Positions 8,536 through 19,296 are shown, counted from the stretch's first letter. The stretch: 64,000 nt of DNA from Neoactinobaculum massilliense (GCF_900604955.1 NZ_UWPE01000001.1:1302001-1366000); one strand, 5' to 3'. Notes: a model not told the origin generated them from the sequence alone. Numbers and translations are program-made.

Positions 8536-10041
8536 ATGGCCATCACGCGCAGGGGGCGGCGGCAGCGTGTCTCCACGCTCTCGAACCAGCTCACGTGGAT
8601 CTTTGTGGCACTCCTAGCCGGCAGTTTCCTGCTGCTCGGCTGTGTGTCCACGGTTCTCATGTACCGTTATTTCACTCAGACGGTAGATGAGCAGTTGCGC
8701 TCCTCGGGCGTCACCGTCGGCGAACAGATTCTCTCGGATCTGGCGGCCGGCAACCCCGCGGAGGTGGGCGAGGCGGGCGCGTCCAATTACAACATCTCCA
8801 ACTACTACATTTTCATCGACTACACGGATCCCACCACCGGCCGGCGCGCCTCCGCGGAGCAAATTTCCACGATGACCCAGGCGGAATTCGGGCGCCCCAC
8901 CAATATCACCGCGCTACTTAACAGCGCCACCAACCGCCCGGTCACCGTGGATGGCACGCAGGGTAAAGACTGGCGCGTGCTGGTGCAGTCCGTGGTCACC
9001 TCCGGCAGCGGCACCCACCTGGAGGTGGGCAAGGTGGTGATTGGCCAACCGTTCTCCCCCGTGCAGCGCAACGTCACCCGGCTGTTCACCGTGTTCCTGT
9101 TCACCGCGCTAGCCCTCGCCGTGCTGGGCGCCATTCTCGTGTGGGCGTCCGTGCGCCGCACGCTTCGGTCGCTTCACGATATCGAGGTGTCCACCCATTC
9201 CATCGCCGCCGGCAACCTGGCCATGCGTGTACCGCACGGGCACGATGAAGATGAGGTGGGGCAGCTGGCCACCTCAATCAACATGATGCTCAGCCACATT
9301 GAGCAGGCCTTCAATAAGAAGGAGGCCTCGGAGCGGCGCATGCGCCAATTCGTCTCGGATGCTTCACATGAGTTGCGCACGCCCCTGGCCACCGTACGCG
9401 GTTACGCGGAGTTGTACCGACTGGGCGGCATTCCGGTGGACAAGATGGACCAGTCAATCGGCCGCATCGAGAGCGAAGCAAATCGCATGTCCGGCCTGGT
9501 GCAGGATCTCCTCCAGCTGGCGCGGCTGGATGAGGGCCGTCCGCTCTCGCTTTCCAGGGTGAACCTGCGCGCCGTGGCGGAGGACGCCGTGTCTGATCTA
9601 CGCGTGCGCGATGATTCGCACCCCGCGGCGGTGACAGGCCCGAATGGCTCGGAGCCGCCGGCCATCATTGTCACCGCGGACCAGAACCGGGTGACCCAGA
9701 TGATCACAAACCTGCTTTCCAATGTGCTCACCCACACGCCAGCCGGTACTCCCGTCGAGGTGGTGCTCAGTACGGCAGGAAACCAGGCCTTTGTGGACGT
9801 ACAGGACCACGGCCCGGGGGTTCCGGCCGACAAGGCGGACCGCATATTCGAGCGCTTCTACCGCACGGACACCTCACGCTCCCGACAGTCCGGCGGCTCG
9901 GGACTGGGCCTCGCCATTGTCGCGGCGGTGATGGCAGCGCACGGAGGATCGGCGCACGCGCTCCAAACGCCCGGCGGCGGGCTCACCATTCGTCTTGCCT
10001 TCCCGCTCGGCACGGAAAAGGAGAATACGTCCGCACAGTAA
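8536..10041 (+). CDS. Two-component sensor histidine kinase (TrcS/HAMP type)
   Basis: 501-aa membrane sensor kinase, partner of the preceding regulator. There is a transmembrane helix at about residues 22-44, an extracytoplasmic sensor region of roughly 130 residues, and a second helix at about 180-205. A HAMP segment follows, then the dimerisation helix with the phosphorylated His in SDASHELRTPLATVRGY, and the ATPase region with NLLSNVLTHTPAG, DHGPGVP and GGSGLGLAIV. The start is 3 bases after the regulator's stop codon, so the two are co-transcribed and probably coupled. The sensor loop has no domain I recognise. Confidence 0.93.
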   Translation: MAITRRGRRQRVSTLSNQLTWIFVALLAGSFLLLGCVSTVLMYRYFTQTVDEQLRSSGVTVGEQILSDLAAGNPAEVGEAGASNYNISNYYIFIDYTDPTTGRRASAEQISTMTQAEFGRPTNITALLNSATNRPVTVDGTQGKDWRVLVQSVVTSGSGTHLEVGKVVIGQPFSPVQRNVTRLFTVFLFTALALAVLGAILVWASVRRTLRSLHDIEVSTHSIAAGNLAMRVPHGHDEDEVGQLATSINMMLSHIEQAFNKKEASERRMRQFVSDASHELRTPLATVRGYAELYRLGGIPVDKMDQSIGRIESEANRMSGLVQDLLQLARLDEGRPLSLSRVNLRAVAEDAVSDLRVRDDSHPAAVTGPNGSEPPAIIVTADQNRVTQMITNLLSNVLTHTPAGTPVEVVLSTAGNQAFVDVQDHGPGVPADKADRIFERFYRTDTSRSRQSGGSGLGLAIVAAVMAAHGGSAHALQTPGGGLTIRLAFPLGTEKENTSAQ

Positions 10042-10086
10042 AGCCACGGGCGCAGGACACGGCGCAGGCCAGCAACCGCCGTGCGG

Positions 10087-10821
10087 CTACGGCGTCGAAC
10101 TAAACGGGTTGGAACCATCCTCGTCCACGGGGTGGGCGCTCTTCTGCTCGAGCATGAGCTCGATGGCGTGGAATACACGCTCCATATACGAGTCCGCCGA
10201 TTCGTCCTCACGCCCGTACATGGGGCGGCCGATGAACAATTGCACCTCGGAACCGAGTTTCGGGAATGCGGAACCTACGGGCATGGCTTCGTGCCCACCT
10301 GACATAGCAATGGGCACGATTGGCACATCGTACTTCTGAGCGAGTGCCGCCGCGCCGGCCTTCGGGGTGCCCAGCTTACCGGTTCGTGAGCGGGTGCCCT
10401 CCGGGAAAATCAGGATGGGGACGCCGGCGCCGAGGAGACGGCCCGTCATGCCGCGAGCGCGCGCCTGCTTTTTCGCGTTCCCGCCGCTGGACCGGCGCAC
10501 CACCGGGTAGGTGTTAAAAAATGCGGAGGTGAGCCGGGCGATGGCTGGGCGGCGATAAAAATAGTCCGCGGCGGCACCGGTGGCCAGGTGCTCGGTCAGT
10601 TTGTCCGGCAGCAGCGAAAACACCATGGGCGCGTCCAGGTGGGAAGAATGGTTGGGGACCAGGATGAAAGCACCCTCGAGATCCTCGACGTTCTCCTCAC
10701 CAAGCACCGTCGGGCGCACCACCGTGGACATGATCGGGCGCGTCACCAATTTCCGCAGGCGGTGCCGATGCCGTTCCTTGCCTTCATCGAAATATGGGTC
10801 GAGAGGTACCAGATCGCTCAC
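10087..10821 (-). CDS. plsC: 1-acyl-sn-glycerol-3-phosphate acyltransferase
   Basis: 244-aa membrane-associated acyltransferase that adds the second acyl chain to lysophosphatidate in phospholipid synthesis. The catalytic HX4D motif is visible as NHSSHLD (57-63), and the acceptor-binding FPEGTRSR lies at 138-145. A third block, VPIVPIAMSG, follows. The GTG start overlaps the stop codon of the upstream SDR gene as GTGA, with GAAGGAG just before it, so translation is coupled. Actinobacteria carry several PlsC paralogues, so its chain or substrate preference is not known. Confidence 0.9.
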   Translation of the reverse strand: MSDLVPLDPYFDEGKERHRHRLRKLVTRPIMSTVVRPTVLGEENVEDLEGAFILVPNHSSHLDAPMVFSLLPDKLTEHLATGAAADYFYRRPAIARLTSAFFNTYPVVRRSSGGNAKKQARARGMTGRLLGAGVPILIFPEGTRSRTGKLGTPKAGAAALAQKYDVPIVPIAMSGGHEAMPVGSAFPKLGSEVQLFIGRPMYGREDESADSYMERVFHAIELMLEQKSAHPVDEDGSNPFSSTP

Positions 10822-11684
10822 CGTACGGCTCCTTCACCGTTTCTTTCACCGTTTTGTACAGGGGACGCACCGTTGATGCGCCGGCTTACCGCGGCCACAA
10901 TGCCGCGCGGTGCATGTTCCGCAAACCATCCAATCACCTTGTAGCGGATCGACGGCGTGCACCGGAGCCTACCCTCTTTCGCCGCCGCCAGTCCTTCCCG
11001 TGCTACCACGTCCGGTTCCAGCCACAGTGCATCGGGAATATTGGACCGCTTGCCACCCGCGTTCTTATGAAAATTGGAATGCACCCAGCCGGGCAGCACG
11101 GCCGTGCATGACACACCGGTACCCGTAAGCTCCACGGCCAGAGATTCACTCCATACCCGTACTAGTGCCTTGATCGCTGAATACAGGCCGAAGGGCACGA
11201 AGCTGTTGATAGAGGAGATGTTGATAATCATGCCTCCCCCACGCTGCTTCATGGCCGCCGCCGCGTGGGCACCCAGTTTCACCGGTACCGTCGCCATGAG
11301 GCTGATACCGCGCTCCAGTGCCGCCGTATCCCGCGACGCCAGGGATGCGTAGAGGCCCTGGCCCGCGTTATTCACCAGCACATCAACGGGGCGATCCGGC
11401 GAATCAAGCCGTGCCAGCACCGCGTCCACACCCTTCGGGTCCGTGAGATCCGCGGGAATGGTTTCCACGTGGACGCCGGGGAACCGCGCTGCGGTACGGG
11501 CCAGCGCATCCGCGTGCCGGGCTACCAGAACCAGATCGCATCCCTCCGCGGCCAATAGGTCCGCAAAAGCGAGCCCAATCCCTGAGGTACCGCCCGTGAT
11601 GAGCGCTACCCGCGGGCGGGGGCGCACGGCTTGCTGGAAAGTCACCCCCTTACGGTAGTTCAATCGGAGCGGTTGGCGCCGCAT
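10818..11684 (-). CDS. Short-chain dehydrogenase/reductase
   Basis: 288-aa NAD(P)-dependent oxidoreductase of the classical SDR family. It shows the Rossmann motif TGGTSGIG (about residues 30-37), the NNAG block (VLVNNAGQG), the catalytic Ser in INISSINSF and the catalytic pair in LYSAIKALV (YxxxK). The acidic/basic residues after beta-2 do not settle NADH against NADPH. It is most like the DltE/YciK-type SDRs of lipid and envelope metabolism, and its coupling with plsC fits a lipid role (inference). The start is uncertain: ATG 11684 (or TTG 11687) lacks a clear ribosome binding site, and GTG 11645 is possible. Confidence 0.88.
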   Translation of the reverse strand: MRRQPLRLNYRKGVTFQQAVRPRPRVALITGGTSGIGLAFADLLAAEGCDLVLVARHADALARTAARFPGVHVETIPADLTDPKGVDAVLARLDSPDRPVDVLVNNAGQGLYASLASRDTAALERGISLMATVPVKLGAHAAAAMKQRGGGMIINISSINSFVPFGLYSAIKALVRVWSESLAVELTGTGVSCTAVLPGWVHSNFHKNAGGKRSNIPDALWLEPDVVAREGLAAAKEGRLRCTPSIRYKVIGWFAEHAPRGIVAAVSRRINGASPVQNGERNGEGAVR

Positions 11685-11743
11685 CAACGCGGGACGCCAG
11701 TACCCCGTCCCGCCTCCCCGCCGTCTTACGAACCACCTCTCAC

Positions 11744-11762
11744 TTTTTTTCCCCCCCCGGGG
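11744..11762. repeat. Homopolymer tracts T7-C8-G4
   Basis: Between the SDR gene (minus) and the HD-like gene (plus), seven T, eight C and four G follow one another. Such runs are prone to slippage and to assembly error. The position, about 115 bp before the HD-like gene, is upstream of its probable promoter (TAGACT at 11847-11852). Confidence 0.6.
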
Positions 11763-11877
11763 CCGTCCCAGCGCCGGTCCTTCTACGCGCCATTGTCAAG
11801 CCGGCGGCAGAGCAACACCACTCCACCACGGAATGTGCCGAGAGTAGCTAGACTCGTCGCGTTCTGAAAGGAGAGCG

Positions 11878-13419
11878 ATGGCTGATCTGCCGGTGTGGCT
11901 GCGCAAGTCATACATCAGCGCGGTCCAGGAGGCCGGATGCCAGCTGCCACAGGAGCAGTTGAGCGTGGTTTATGACCGCCTGATTGCCCGCTGGAGTGCA
12001 CCCGAGCGTGCGTTCCACGGGTTGCACCACCTCATCACGTGCCTCTCAAAGCTGGAGTCCTTCATGCCGGAGGTGCGTCATCCGGAGTTGGTCACGCTCG
12101 CCATGTGGTACCACGGGGTCGAATTCTCCACGGAACCGGAGGCCGCACTTTCGGGCCGCGGCGGTGAGGATGAGGGCGCCTCAGCCGGTTTCGCCCGGCG
12201 CGAACTCATTGGTCTGGGGGTGCCAGAGAATCGCGCCACAGCCGTATCTTCACTGATCCTTGGTATGCGCTACGCCATGGGATCAACCATGAAGCCGGGC
12301 GCATTCACGGTCGGTGCCGCCCCGGGGAGCGATCCCGCTACGCACCATCATCGCGACGCCGCGGGCGGGGATCTGCTGGGCGTTATTGCCCTTCGCGACG
12401 CCCACCTGGCCGTACTTGCCTCCACCCCGCAGGCCTACAAGAAATACACGGCGGAGATTCGTCAGGAGTACGCCGCCATTCCGCCCAGCGTATTCGTTCG
12501 CGCCCGCCTCCGTATTGTCGAGCGTTTCCTGGCACGCAAGCACCTTTTCGCGGGTCCGGGCACGAAACCGTGGGAGGACCGCGCACGCCAGAACCTCGAG
12601 GCCGAAGCACAGCGTTTGCGCCGCAGCATTTCGCGTATGGACGCTGAGGCCGCCACCCGCGTACCTTCCGCCGACGACGTCGCCGCGTCCACCCCGGGGC
12701 CCGATACTGCGACGGCGCCAAGTACCACGGTGGTGCCGCTCGCCCGCGTGCTACCCACACCGGTGGCTCATCCTGGAGTGCACGCAACGATATCCACGCC
12801 GAGCGGAACCCGCGTTCCCAAACGGGTATCCGCGTTCGCCACGCTTCGGCAGTCCGCGCCCGCACTGCCGGATCCCATGAATCCGCTCGAACGCGTCATG
12901 GCACGTGCCGCAGAAACCACTACCGGCATCACGCCCGTAGGCGTGAATACAGCAGGCGATACAGGTAACCGCACCGGCATTATCGCAGCGGGTGGCGATA
13001 ACGTGGCGCAGACGGGCACGGAGCGCACCACGCTCGAGACGCCGGCGGACACTACTGCCGGGCGTTCCACCCTGGAAACCAGCGTGGACCAACTCTCAAA
13101 CGAGAGGGCTCCGGTTCGCGCCACGACGTCGGCACCCGGGAGCTCCGTACCGGACACCGCACAGAGGTCGGCCGCGCGCCAGCACCGCAAAGAGGTGGCC
13201 ACCCGCGCACTCGAAGCAATTGAGCGCCGCTCTAAGGCCGCCCGGGAGGCGCGCGAACAGCGGGACGCCGCAGAATGCAATGCGAACTCCCCGCTGGCAG
13301 ATAAGCAGCGTACCCAGGAATTTCGCGCGGTCACCAGCGAGCTGATGCGAGAGATTGAGGAGGTGCGCCGCAGCCAGGATCCGACTACTCCCGCCGGCGA
13401 ACAGACGGAGGGGCGCTAA
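11878..13419 (+). CDS. HD-superfamily-like protein with long disordered tail
   Basis: 513 aa. Residues 1-230 resemble predicted metal-dependent HD phosphohydrolases (COG4339 type): AFHGLHHL (46-52), LAMWYHG (74-80), a central DAHLAVLAS block and the closing IRQEYAAIPPSVFVRARLRIVERFLARKHLF. In the family the third motif reads W(Y/F)HD; here it is WYHG (His79-Gly80), so a usual metal ligand is missing and activity may be lost or changed. Residues 240-513 are low-complexity Ala/Thr/Pro-rich, with a charged helix (about 430-500). The start follows AAAGGAG. It stands alone, convergent with groEL. The function is unknown. Confidence 0.75.
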   Translation: MADLPVWLRKSYISAVQEAGCQLPQEQLSVVYDRLIARWSAPERAFHGLHHLITCLSKLESFMPEVRHPELVTLAMWYHGVEFSTEPEAALSGRGGEDEGASAGFARRELIGLGVPENRATAVSSLILGMRYAMGSTMKPGAFTVGAAPGSDPATHHHRDAAGGDLLGVIALRDAHLAVLASTPQAYKKYTAEIRQEYAAIPPSVFVRARLRIVERFLARKHLFAGPGTKPWEDRARQNLEAEAQRLRRSISRMDAEAATRVPSADDVAASTPGPDTATAPSTTVVPLARVLPTPVAHPGVHATISTPSGTRVPKRVSAFATLRQSAPALPDPMNPLERVMARAAETTTGITPVGVNTAGDTGNRTGIIAAGGDNVAQTGTERTTLETPADTTAGRSTLETSVDQLSNERAPVRATTSAPGSSVPDTAQRSAARQHRKEVATRALEAIERRSKAAREAREQRDAAECNANSPLADKQRTQEFRAVTSELMREIEEVRRSQDPTTPAGEQTEGR

Positions 13420-13442
13420 GGCGCTTATTACCGCAGACAAAA

Positions 13443-13474
13443 GTGGAGGCCCGGCACACGTGCCGGGCCTCCAC
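13443..13474. terminator. Terminator between HD-like gene and groEL
   Basis: A perfect 14-bp stem (GTGGAGGCCCGGCA / its complement) with loop CACG lies between two convergent genes. On the minus strand it is followed by TTTTG, so it is a good intrinsic terminator for groEL. It may also serve the plus-strand gene. Confidence 0.85.
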
Positions 13475-13506
13475 CTGTTACCTATCGCCGGAAACCAGCG
13501 TGGGCT

Positions 13507-15138
<1,632 letters not shown>

Positions 15139-15230
15139 TTAGCACTATTCCCGGCACGCGCCCGCGACGGCCGAACTGGTGGGTGACGATCCTGTTTCGC
15201 CACCCACCACCTCTCACGAGCCGGCAAGAA

Positions 15231-15257
15231 TTATCACTCGAACCCTCCGAGTGCCAA
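15231..15257 (-). promoter_or_regulatory. CIRCE operator 1 overlapping a groEL promoter
   Basis: TTATCACTC-9 nt-GAGTGCCAA matches the HrcA operator consensus TTAGCACTC-N9-GAGTGCTAA with one mismatch in each arm. On the minus strand the operator covers a promoter: -35 TTGGCA (15257-15252), 16-bp spacer, -10 GATAAT (15235-15230). HrcA bound here would block RNA polymerase directly. Confidence 0.85.
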
Positions 15258-15265
15258 CTAAGATT

Positions 15266-15292
15266 CTGGCACTCGCAGCCAGAGAGTGCAAG
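15266..15292 (-). promoter_or_regulatory. CIRCE operator 2 overlapping an upstream groEL promoter
   Basis: CTGGCACTC-9 nt-GAGTGCAAG is a second, more diverged CIRCE element, eight bases upstream of the first. It covers a second possible promoter on the minus strand: -35 TTGCAC (15291-15286), 17-bp spacer, -10 CAGAAT (15268-15263). Tandem CIRCE elements upstream of groEL are known in other actinobacteria. Confidence 0.75.
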
Positions 15293-15445
15293 CTCGAAAT
15301 AGGCTGGGATCGCACGCATACTTTTCGGAAGATTCGCGCGCAATGACGCCATTTTCTACGTCCGCAAGTAATTCCGCCTTGAGCCGATTCCGCTCAACTT
15401 CTGCGCATTGGTGCACTCGCGCCGGCAGGCTGGACCGCCGGCAGG

Positions 15446-16066
15446 CTAGTGCGCCAGCACCACCACAATCTGGTCACCGCCGGTGGCCTGCGCGTTCTGA
15501 CGGAAATCCGAGATCCCCAGCTGGCTACCAAGCGCCGTCACCGTGTCCGCATCCGTGGCAGCCGGATAGTAGATCTGCGACTGCGAGGGCCGCGCATACT
15601 TATAGGTGCCGATACTCACGTTGGTCCACCCGGCGTTCTGAAGCTGCCCCTGAATCTGCGCCGCGTAGCCGTTGATACCGGTGGCATTAAGAACCAGTAC
15701 CGGCCGGCTCAGTACCGCCGCCGTAGACGGCGTGGCCGACGGGCTCTCCGTGGCGGGTGCAGCGGTTGTTTCCGTCGTGGGTGTGGTGGCCGGCTCCGTT
15801 GCTTGTTCCGTTGCCTGCTCCGCGGCCGGAGCCGTACTGGCCGCCGTTGCGCTCGGGAGTGTCGACGCCGTCCCGGTCGTATAGCGGTTCCCAACCGCCT
15901 GCACCGCACCCCACCCAATGAGGGGTGCAGCAATGAGGATTACCACCAGGGCAATCCACCAGGCCTTATTGGAGTGATGCTGCCGATGCGCACCAGCCAC
16001 ACCGGCACCGCGACGTTCATCCGCAAGGCGGTCAAATTCATCTTCGGGAAACTCGCTCACGCGCAT
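15446..16066 (-). CDS. LytR_C-domain membrane protein
   Basis: 206 aa. Residues 1-32 are cytoplasmic and charged, 33-55 a transmembrane helix (AWWIALVVILIAAPLIGWGAV), 60-112 a Thr/Ala/Glu/Pro-rich stalk, and 115-206 a LytR C-terminal (LytR_C) domain. The last is recognised by VLNATGINGYAAQIQGQLQNAGW at its start and the Tyr/Pro/Ala pattern IYYPAATDADTVTALGSQLG. LytR_C domains occur on envelope proteins of Gram-positives, often with the LytR-CpsA-Psr ligases, but this protein has no ligase domain. It follows the DUF3263 gene by 3 bases in a conserved actinobacterial pair. The precise role is unknown. A second LytR_C protein is encoded at 45393-45980. Confidence 0.82.
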   Translation of the reverse strand: MRVSEFPEDEFDRLADERRGAGVAGAHRQHHSNKAWWIALVVILIAAPLIGWGAVQAVGNRYTTGTASTLPSATAASTAPAAEQATEQATEPATTPTTETTAAPATESPSATPSTAAVLSRPVLVLNATGINGYAAQIQGQLQNAGWTNVSIGTYKYARPSQSQIYYPAATDADTVTALGSQLGISDFRQNAQATGGDQIVVVLAH

Positions 16067-16069
16067 ACC

Positions 16070-16387
16070 CTATCCGTCCACGCGGCCGCCGCGCTCGCGC
16101 ACGCGCCGATCTCTTAAACGTCGCAGCCGGCGGATAAGCTCCGGCTCCTCAAGCTCGGCCGCCGGTGCTTCGAGGAGACTCCGCAGCACCAGGTAGTAGT
16201 GCGTTGGTTTAAAACCGGCCGCTCGGATGGCCGCGGCTTTCGTGGAGTACCGCCCGGACCATTCTTTTTCGAGCTGCAGCACGGCCCGCTGCTCCCCGGT
16301 CAGCGCCGGCGCCATGCCTTTCCAGCGCGATGCGGCCCCAGAATCCATGCCGGTTCCTTCGTCCCGCTCCCCAAACTCTTTATCCAC
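16070..16387 (-). CDS. DUF3263 family protein
   Basis: 105 aa, cytoplasmic. The DUF3263 core is seen at about residues 28-100: LTGEQRAVLQLEKEW, then KAAAIRAAGFKPTHYYLVLRSLLE and a basic ending RRLRRLRDRRVRERGG. The fold is predicted to be helix-turn-helix-like, with a basic tail that could bind DNA (inference). It starts with GTG at 16387, overlapping the nucleoside hydrolase stop by 8 bases. It is probably co-transcribed with that gene and with the LytR_C gene that follows; the DUF3263-LytR_C order is widely kept in actinobacteria. Confidence 0.85.
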   Translation of the reverse strand: MDKEFGERDEGTGMDSGAASRWKGMAPALTGEQRAVLQLEKEWSGRYSTKAAAIRAAGFKPTHYYLVLRSLLEAPAAELEEPELIRRLRRLRDRRVRERGGRVDG

Positions 16388-17342
16388 GGCTAATCACGCG
16401 CAGGGTGCGCTCCATAAACATGTCAATGAATTGGTCCACGCGGACGGTGCGTGCCACATTGACCACGCCGCCCAGACCCTCGCCAGGAGCAACCGCTCGC
16501 GTACGGCCCCGTTGTTCACCCTCGGTTTCGGCGGTTAGCGCTACCACCTCAGTCCCCACGAGGGCAGGTGTCAGGGCCACGGCAGCCGCCAGCGGGTCAT
16601 GAAGGCCACACCCGCCTAATTTCGGCGAGTTCACCGCGTATGCGCCGATGTAGTGCAGCACCATATCCGCAAAGAAGCGCCCAGCCGCGGTGCCTGCGGC
16701 ACGCCACCGTTCCGCCTGCTGGGCAGTGAGGACCGTTTGATGGGTGACATCCAGCCCCACCAGCGTGAGATCTGCTCCGCTGGCAAACACCTCCGCGGCG
16801 GCCTCCGGATCCTGGGAGATATTGGCTTCCGCCCATGGGGACACATTGCCCGGTACCGCATAGGCGCCACCCATGGCCACCACCCGTATCATGCCGGCTA
16901 GATCGGGATGCCGCCGCAGCACCGCGGCAAGGTTGGTGAATGTCCCGGTAGGAACGTAAACCAGCGGCACACCGGCAGCCGCATGCGCCCGAATTTCGCG
17001 CTCAATGAACGCAAGCCCATCGGCTTTCACCTCCCGCGAGGAGGCCGGGAGATCCGCATTCCCCACCCCATTTTCGCCATGAATGAACGCGGCCGATGAG
17101 GAAACCGTGAAGCTACTCCGCTCCTGCGGATGGGTAAGCCCATGGTAAACGGGCACGTCGCGAGCACCCAGGAGATCCAGCACCGCCAAGCTGTTGCGCG
17201 CACCCACCGCCTCGGTCACGTTTCCATAGGTGCTCACCACACCGATGAGCCGCCCTTCCGGCGCTCCAAGCGTGTACGCAATGGCCAGGGAATCATCGAT
17301 TCCCGTGTCCACATCCAAAATGATGTCCACTCTCCCACCCAT
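16380..17342 (-). CDS. Inosine-uridine-preferring nucleoside hydrolase
   Basis: 320-aa enzyme that splits ribonucleosides into base and ribose for salvage. The Ca2+/ribose-binding signature appears as DVDTGIDDS (10-18). Further family blocks are [23 protein letters not shown], the [14 protein letters not shown] loop, [14 protein letters not shown] and the C-terminal Asp in [15 protein letters not shown]. The ATG at 17342 is preferred; a TTG at 17372 extends the frame but has no ribosome binding site. Base preference cannot be predicted. The two NCS2 permeases elsewhere in the window could import the bases that this salvage route handles. Confidence 0.9.
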   Translation of the reverse strand: MGGRVDIILDVDTGIDDSLAIAYTLGAPEGRLIGVVSTYGNVTEAVGARNSLAVLDLLGARDVPVYHGLTHPQERSSFTVSSSAAFIHGENGVGNADLPASSREVKADGLAFIEREIRAHAAAGVPLVYVPTGTFTNLAAVLRRHPDLAGMIRVVAMGGAYAVPGNVSPWAEANISQDPEAAAEVFASGADLTLVGLDVTHQTVLTAQQAERWRAAGTAAGRFFADMVLHYIGAYAVNSPKLGGCGLHDPLAAAVALTPALVGTEVVALTAETEGEQRGRTRAVAPGEGLGGVVNVARTVRVDQFIDMFMERTLRVISRG

Positions 17343-17462
17343 GCCCCAGAGTCTAGAGGCAGCCGCCGACAATCCGCGCCGGCTCCTCCGCGCCCATCAT
17401 CTAGCCCAAGCGAGCTGGCAAGTTCACTCCCCCGCCCGTTTGCCGCAGCTAGGCTGGGTGGC

Positions 17463-18134
17463 GTGACTCCGCTCTCTGAACTGATTGATCCGGATTGGGC
17501 CGAGGCCCTCGCGCCCGTAGAACCCGTGATCCACCAAATGGGCGCCTTCCTGCGCGCCGAGGTGGATGCCGGCCGCGGGTACCAGCCCGCCGGCCGCAAC
17601 GTGTTGCGCGCGTTCACCTATCCGCTGAAAAAGGTGCGCGTGCTCATCGTGGGCCAGGATCCCTACCCCACTCCCGGTCACCCCGTGGGGCTTTCCTTCT
17701 CCGTCGCTCCCACGGTGCGTCCAGTGCCGCGCTCACTACAGAACATTTTCCAGGAACTTCACGACGACGTCGGCGCGCCCGCCCCCAGTAGTGGAGACCT
17801 CACGCCGTGGTGCGACCGTGGGGTGATGCTGCTCAACAGAGTGCTCACCGTGCAACCCGGCAAGCCCGCGTCCCACCGCGGAAAGGGGTGGGAACAGGTG
17901 ACGGATCGCGCCATTCACGTTCTGGCCGAACGCGATCAGCCACTGGTGGCCATTCTGTGGGGCCGTCAGGCGCAGGAGTTGCGCCGGCTTATGCCTAAGG
18001 TGCCCGCCATTGAGTCGGCGCACCCTTCTCCACTGTCCGCCTCGCGCGGCTTCTTCGGCTCCCGCCCGTTCAGCCGCGCCAATACGCTCTTGGAACAGCA
18101 GGGCTGCCAACCGATCGACTGGCAGCTCCCCTAG
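17463..18134 (+). CDS. ung: Uracil-DNA glycosylase, family 1
   Basis: 223-aa repair enzyme that removes uracil from DNA. It has the catalytic water-activating loop [10 protein letters not shown] (64-73, Asp66), the uracil-binding LSFSV, the [11 protein letters not shown] block and the minor-groove loop [21 protein letters not shown] with the catalytic His. Length is normal. The start is GTG at 17463; a long open frame upstream overlaps the promoter of the divergent nucleoside hydrolase and is not family sequence. It stands alone, convergent with the VOC gene. Confidence 0.95.
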   Translation: MTPLSELIDPDWAEALAPVEPVIHQMGAFLRAEVDAGRGYQPAGRNVLRAFTYPLKKVRVLIVGQDPYPTPGHPVGLSFSVAPTVRPVPRSLQNIFQELHDDVGAPAPSSGDLTPWCDRGVMLLNRVLTVQPGKPASHRGKGWEQVTDRAIHVLAERDQPLVAILWGRQAQELRRLMPKVPAIESAHPSPLSASRGFFGSRPFSRANTLLEQQGCQPIDWQLP

Positions 18135-18213
18135 TGCCGCGGCCCGCAGGGCGCGCTTCGCAGGCCGGTTTCCTTGCGGCGGCTATGCCCCGGAGCAGGC
18201 CGCGCGCCAGCAG

Positions 18214-18224
18214 CGGCGTCGTAC
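18214..18224 (+). repeat. Dispersed motif CGGCGTCGTAC, copy 2
   Basis: Exact copy of the 11-mer in the 90-bp space between the convergent ung and VOC genes. It abuts the stop codon of the VOC gene (18225-18227). Confidence 0.6.
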
Positions 18225-19154
18225 TTAAGCTGCGGGTACGAAACGCAGCGTATTCGCCCAGGGGTCGGCAACCGTGACGGTGGCGCCGTCGTCGGAGAGC
18301 AGTGCCTTTCCTGCCGCGTCACGGATACGCTCCGCTTCCGCACGGGTGGGCACCACCACGTCCACGCGTCCGAGTCCCAGCGACGGCACACGTAATCCGG
18401 CACCCGCCGTGCCCCACGTATTCATTGCCATGTGGTGGTGATAGCCGCCGGCGGATACAAACAGGGCCGAATGGCCCATCTGCATGGTTTGATCAAAGCC
18501 CAGCGTGTCCACGTAGAACGCCTTGGCCGTCGCTACGTCGCCCACTTGGAGATGCACGTGCCCCACCGTCGTGCTGTCAGGACGGCCGAGCGCCTCCTCG
18601 GAGAGGTGACGGTTGACGAACGCCTGCGGGTCCACATATTCCGTGCCCATGAGCACCTGGCCGTTACGCCACGTCCACTCCTCGCGCGGGCGATCCACGT
18701 ACAGCTCCACGCCGTTACCTTCCGGATCATCCAAATAAAAGGCCTGGGACACGTAGTGATCGCCCGAACCCGTGTACAGCTGCGGCACGTAACGTGCGAT
18801 CCGGACCACGGCAGCGGCCAGGTGCGCGGGAGACTGGAACAGGATGGCCGTGTGGAACAGGCCTGCGCTACCCTCCGGCCGCAGCGGGAGCGTACGGTCC
18901 TCGTGCAGCGCGACGATCGGAGCACCGCCGGCACGGCCCAGCATTACGCCGTCCGCATTATCGGCCAGGACATCCAGTCCCACCACCTTCGTGTAGAAGT
19001 TGCGCATGGTGTTGATGTTGCGCACATCCAGTGTGACGTAGCCCATGTGGGTGTCCGCGGCCATACGTTCCTCGGCCGGGCGGTGTACCGCCGGTCCATT
19101 CGACGTCGTTTGCGTCCCGCGGGTGTTTTCGTTCTGTTGCATGGTGGCAGCCAT
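18225..19154 (-). CDS. Two-domain VOC (glyoxalase/extradiol dioxygenase-like) protein
   Basis: 309 aa with two vicinal-oxygen-chelate modules. The first (about 35-150) opens MGYVTLDVRNINTMRNFYTKVVGLDVL and closes DDPEGNGVELYVDRP. The second (about 190-308) opens VGHVHLQVGDVATAKAFYVDTLGF, contains the SAGGYHHHMAMNTW block, and closes VADPWANTLRF. This layout matches the CatE-type glyoxalase/2,3-dioxygenase family; the candidate metal ligands are H193/H195, the HHH cluster and a late acidic residue. Residues 1-34 are a polar extension. The start follows GGAGC. The substrate is unknown: possibly an aromatic diol, or a detoxification enzyme. Confidence 0.83.
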   Translation of the reverse strand: MAATMQQNENTRGTQTTSNGPAVHRPAEERMAADTHMGYVTLDVRNINTMRNFYTKVVGLDVLADNADGVMLGRAGGAPIVALHEDRTLPLRPEGSAGLFHTAILFQSPAHLAAAVVRIARYVPQLYTGSGDHYVSQAFYLDDPEGNGVELYVDRPREEWTWRNGQVLMGTEYVDPQAFVNRHLSEEALGRPDSTTVGHVHLQVGDVATAKAFYVDTLGFDQTMQMGHSALFVSAGGYHHHMAMNTWGTAGAGLRVPSLGLGRVDVVVPTRAEAERIRDAAGKALLSDDGATVTVADPWANTLRFVPAA

Positions 19155-19296
19155 GTTGCTCCGTTCGGGTTAATTAAAGATTCAAGAGCATAAACGGTGA
19201 ATGAGCCCCGCTATTCCCGGACGCGTACGGCTCACAGCCACGGGCCGCCATCCGCGTGAGTTACGGCGAGAAACCCGATATGTGCGGGGAGCACAA

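Noticed and set aside
17130-17462. An N-terminal extension of uracil-DNA glycosylase
   Set aside because: The extra 111 residues overlap the divergent nucleoside hydrolase gene and are not family sequence; GTG 17463 gives the normal length.
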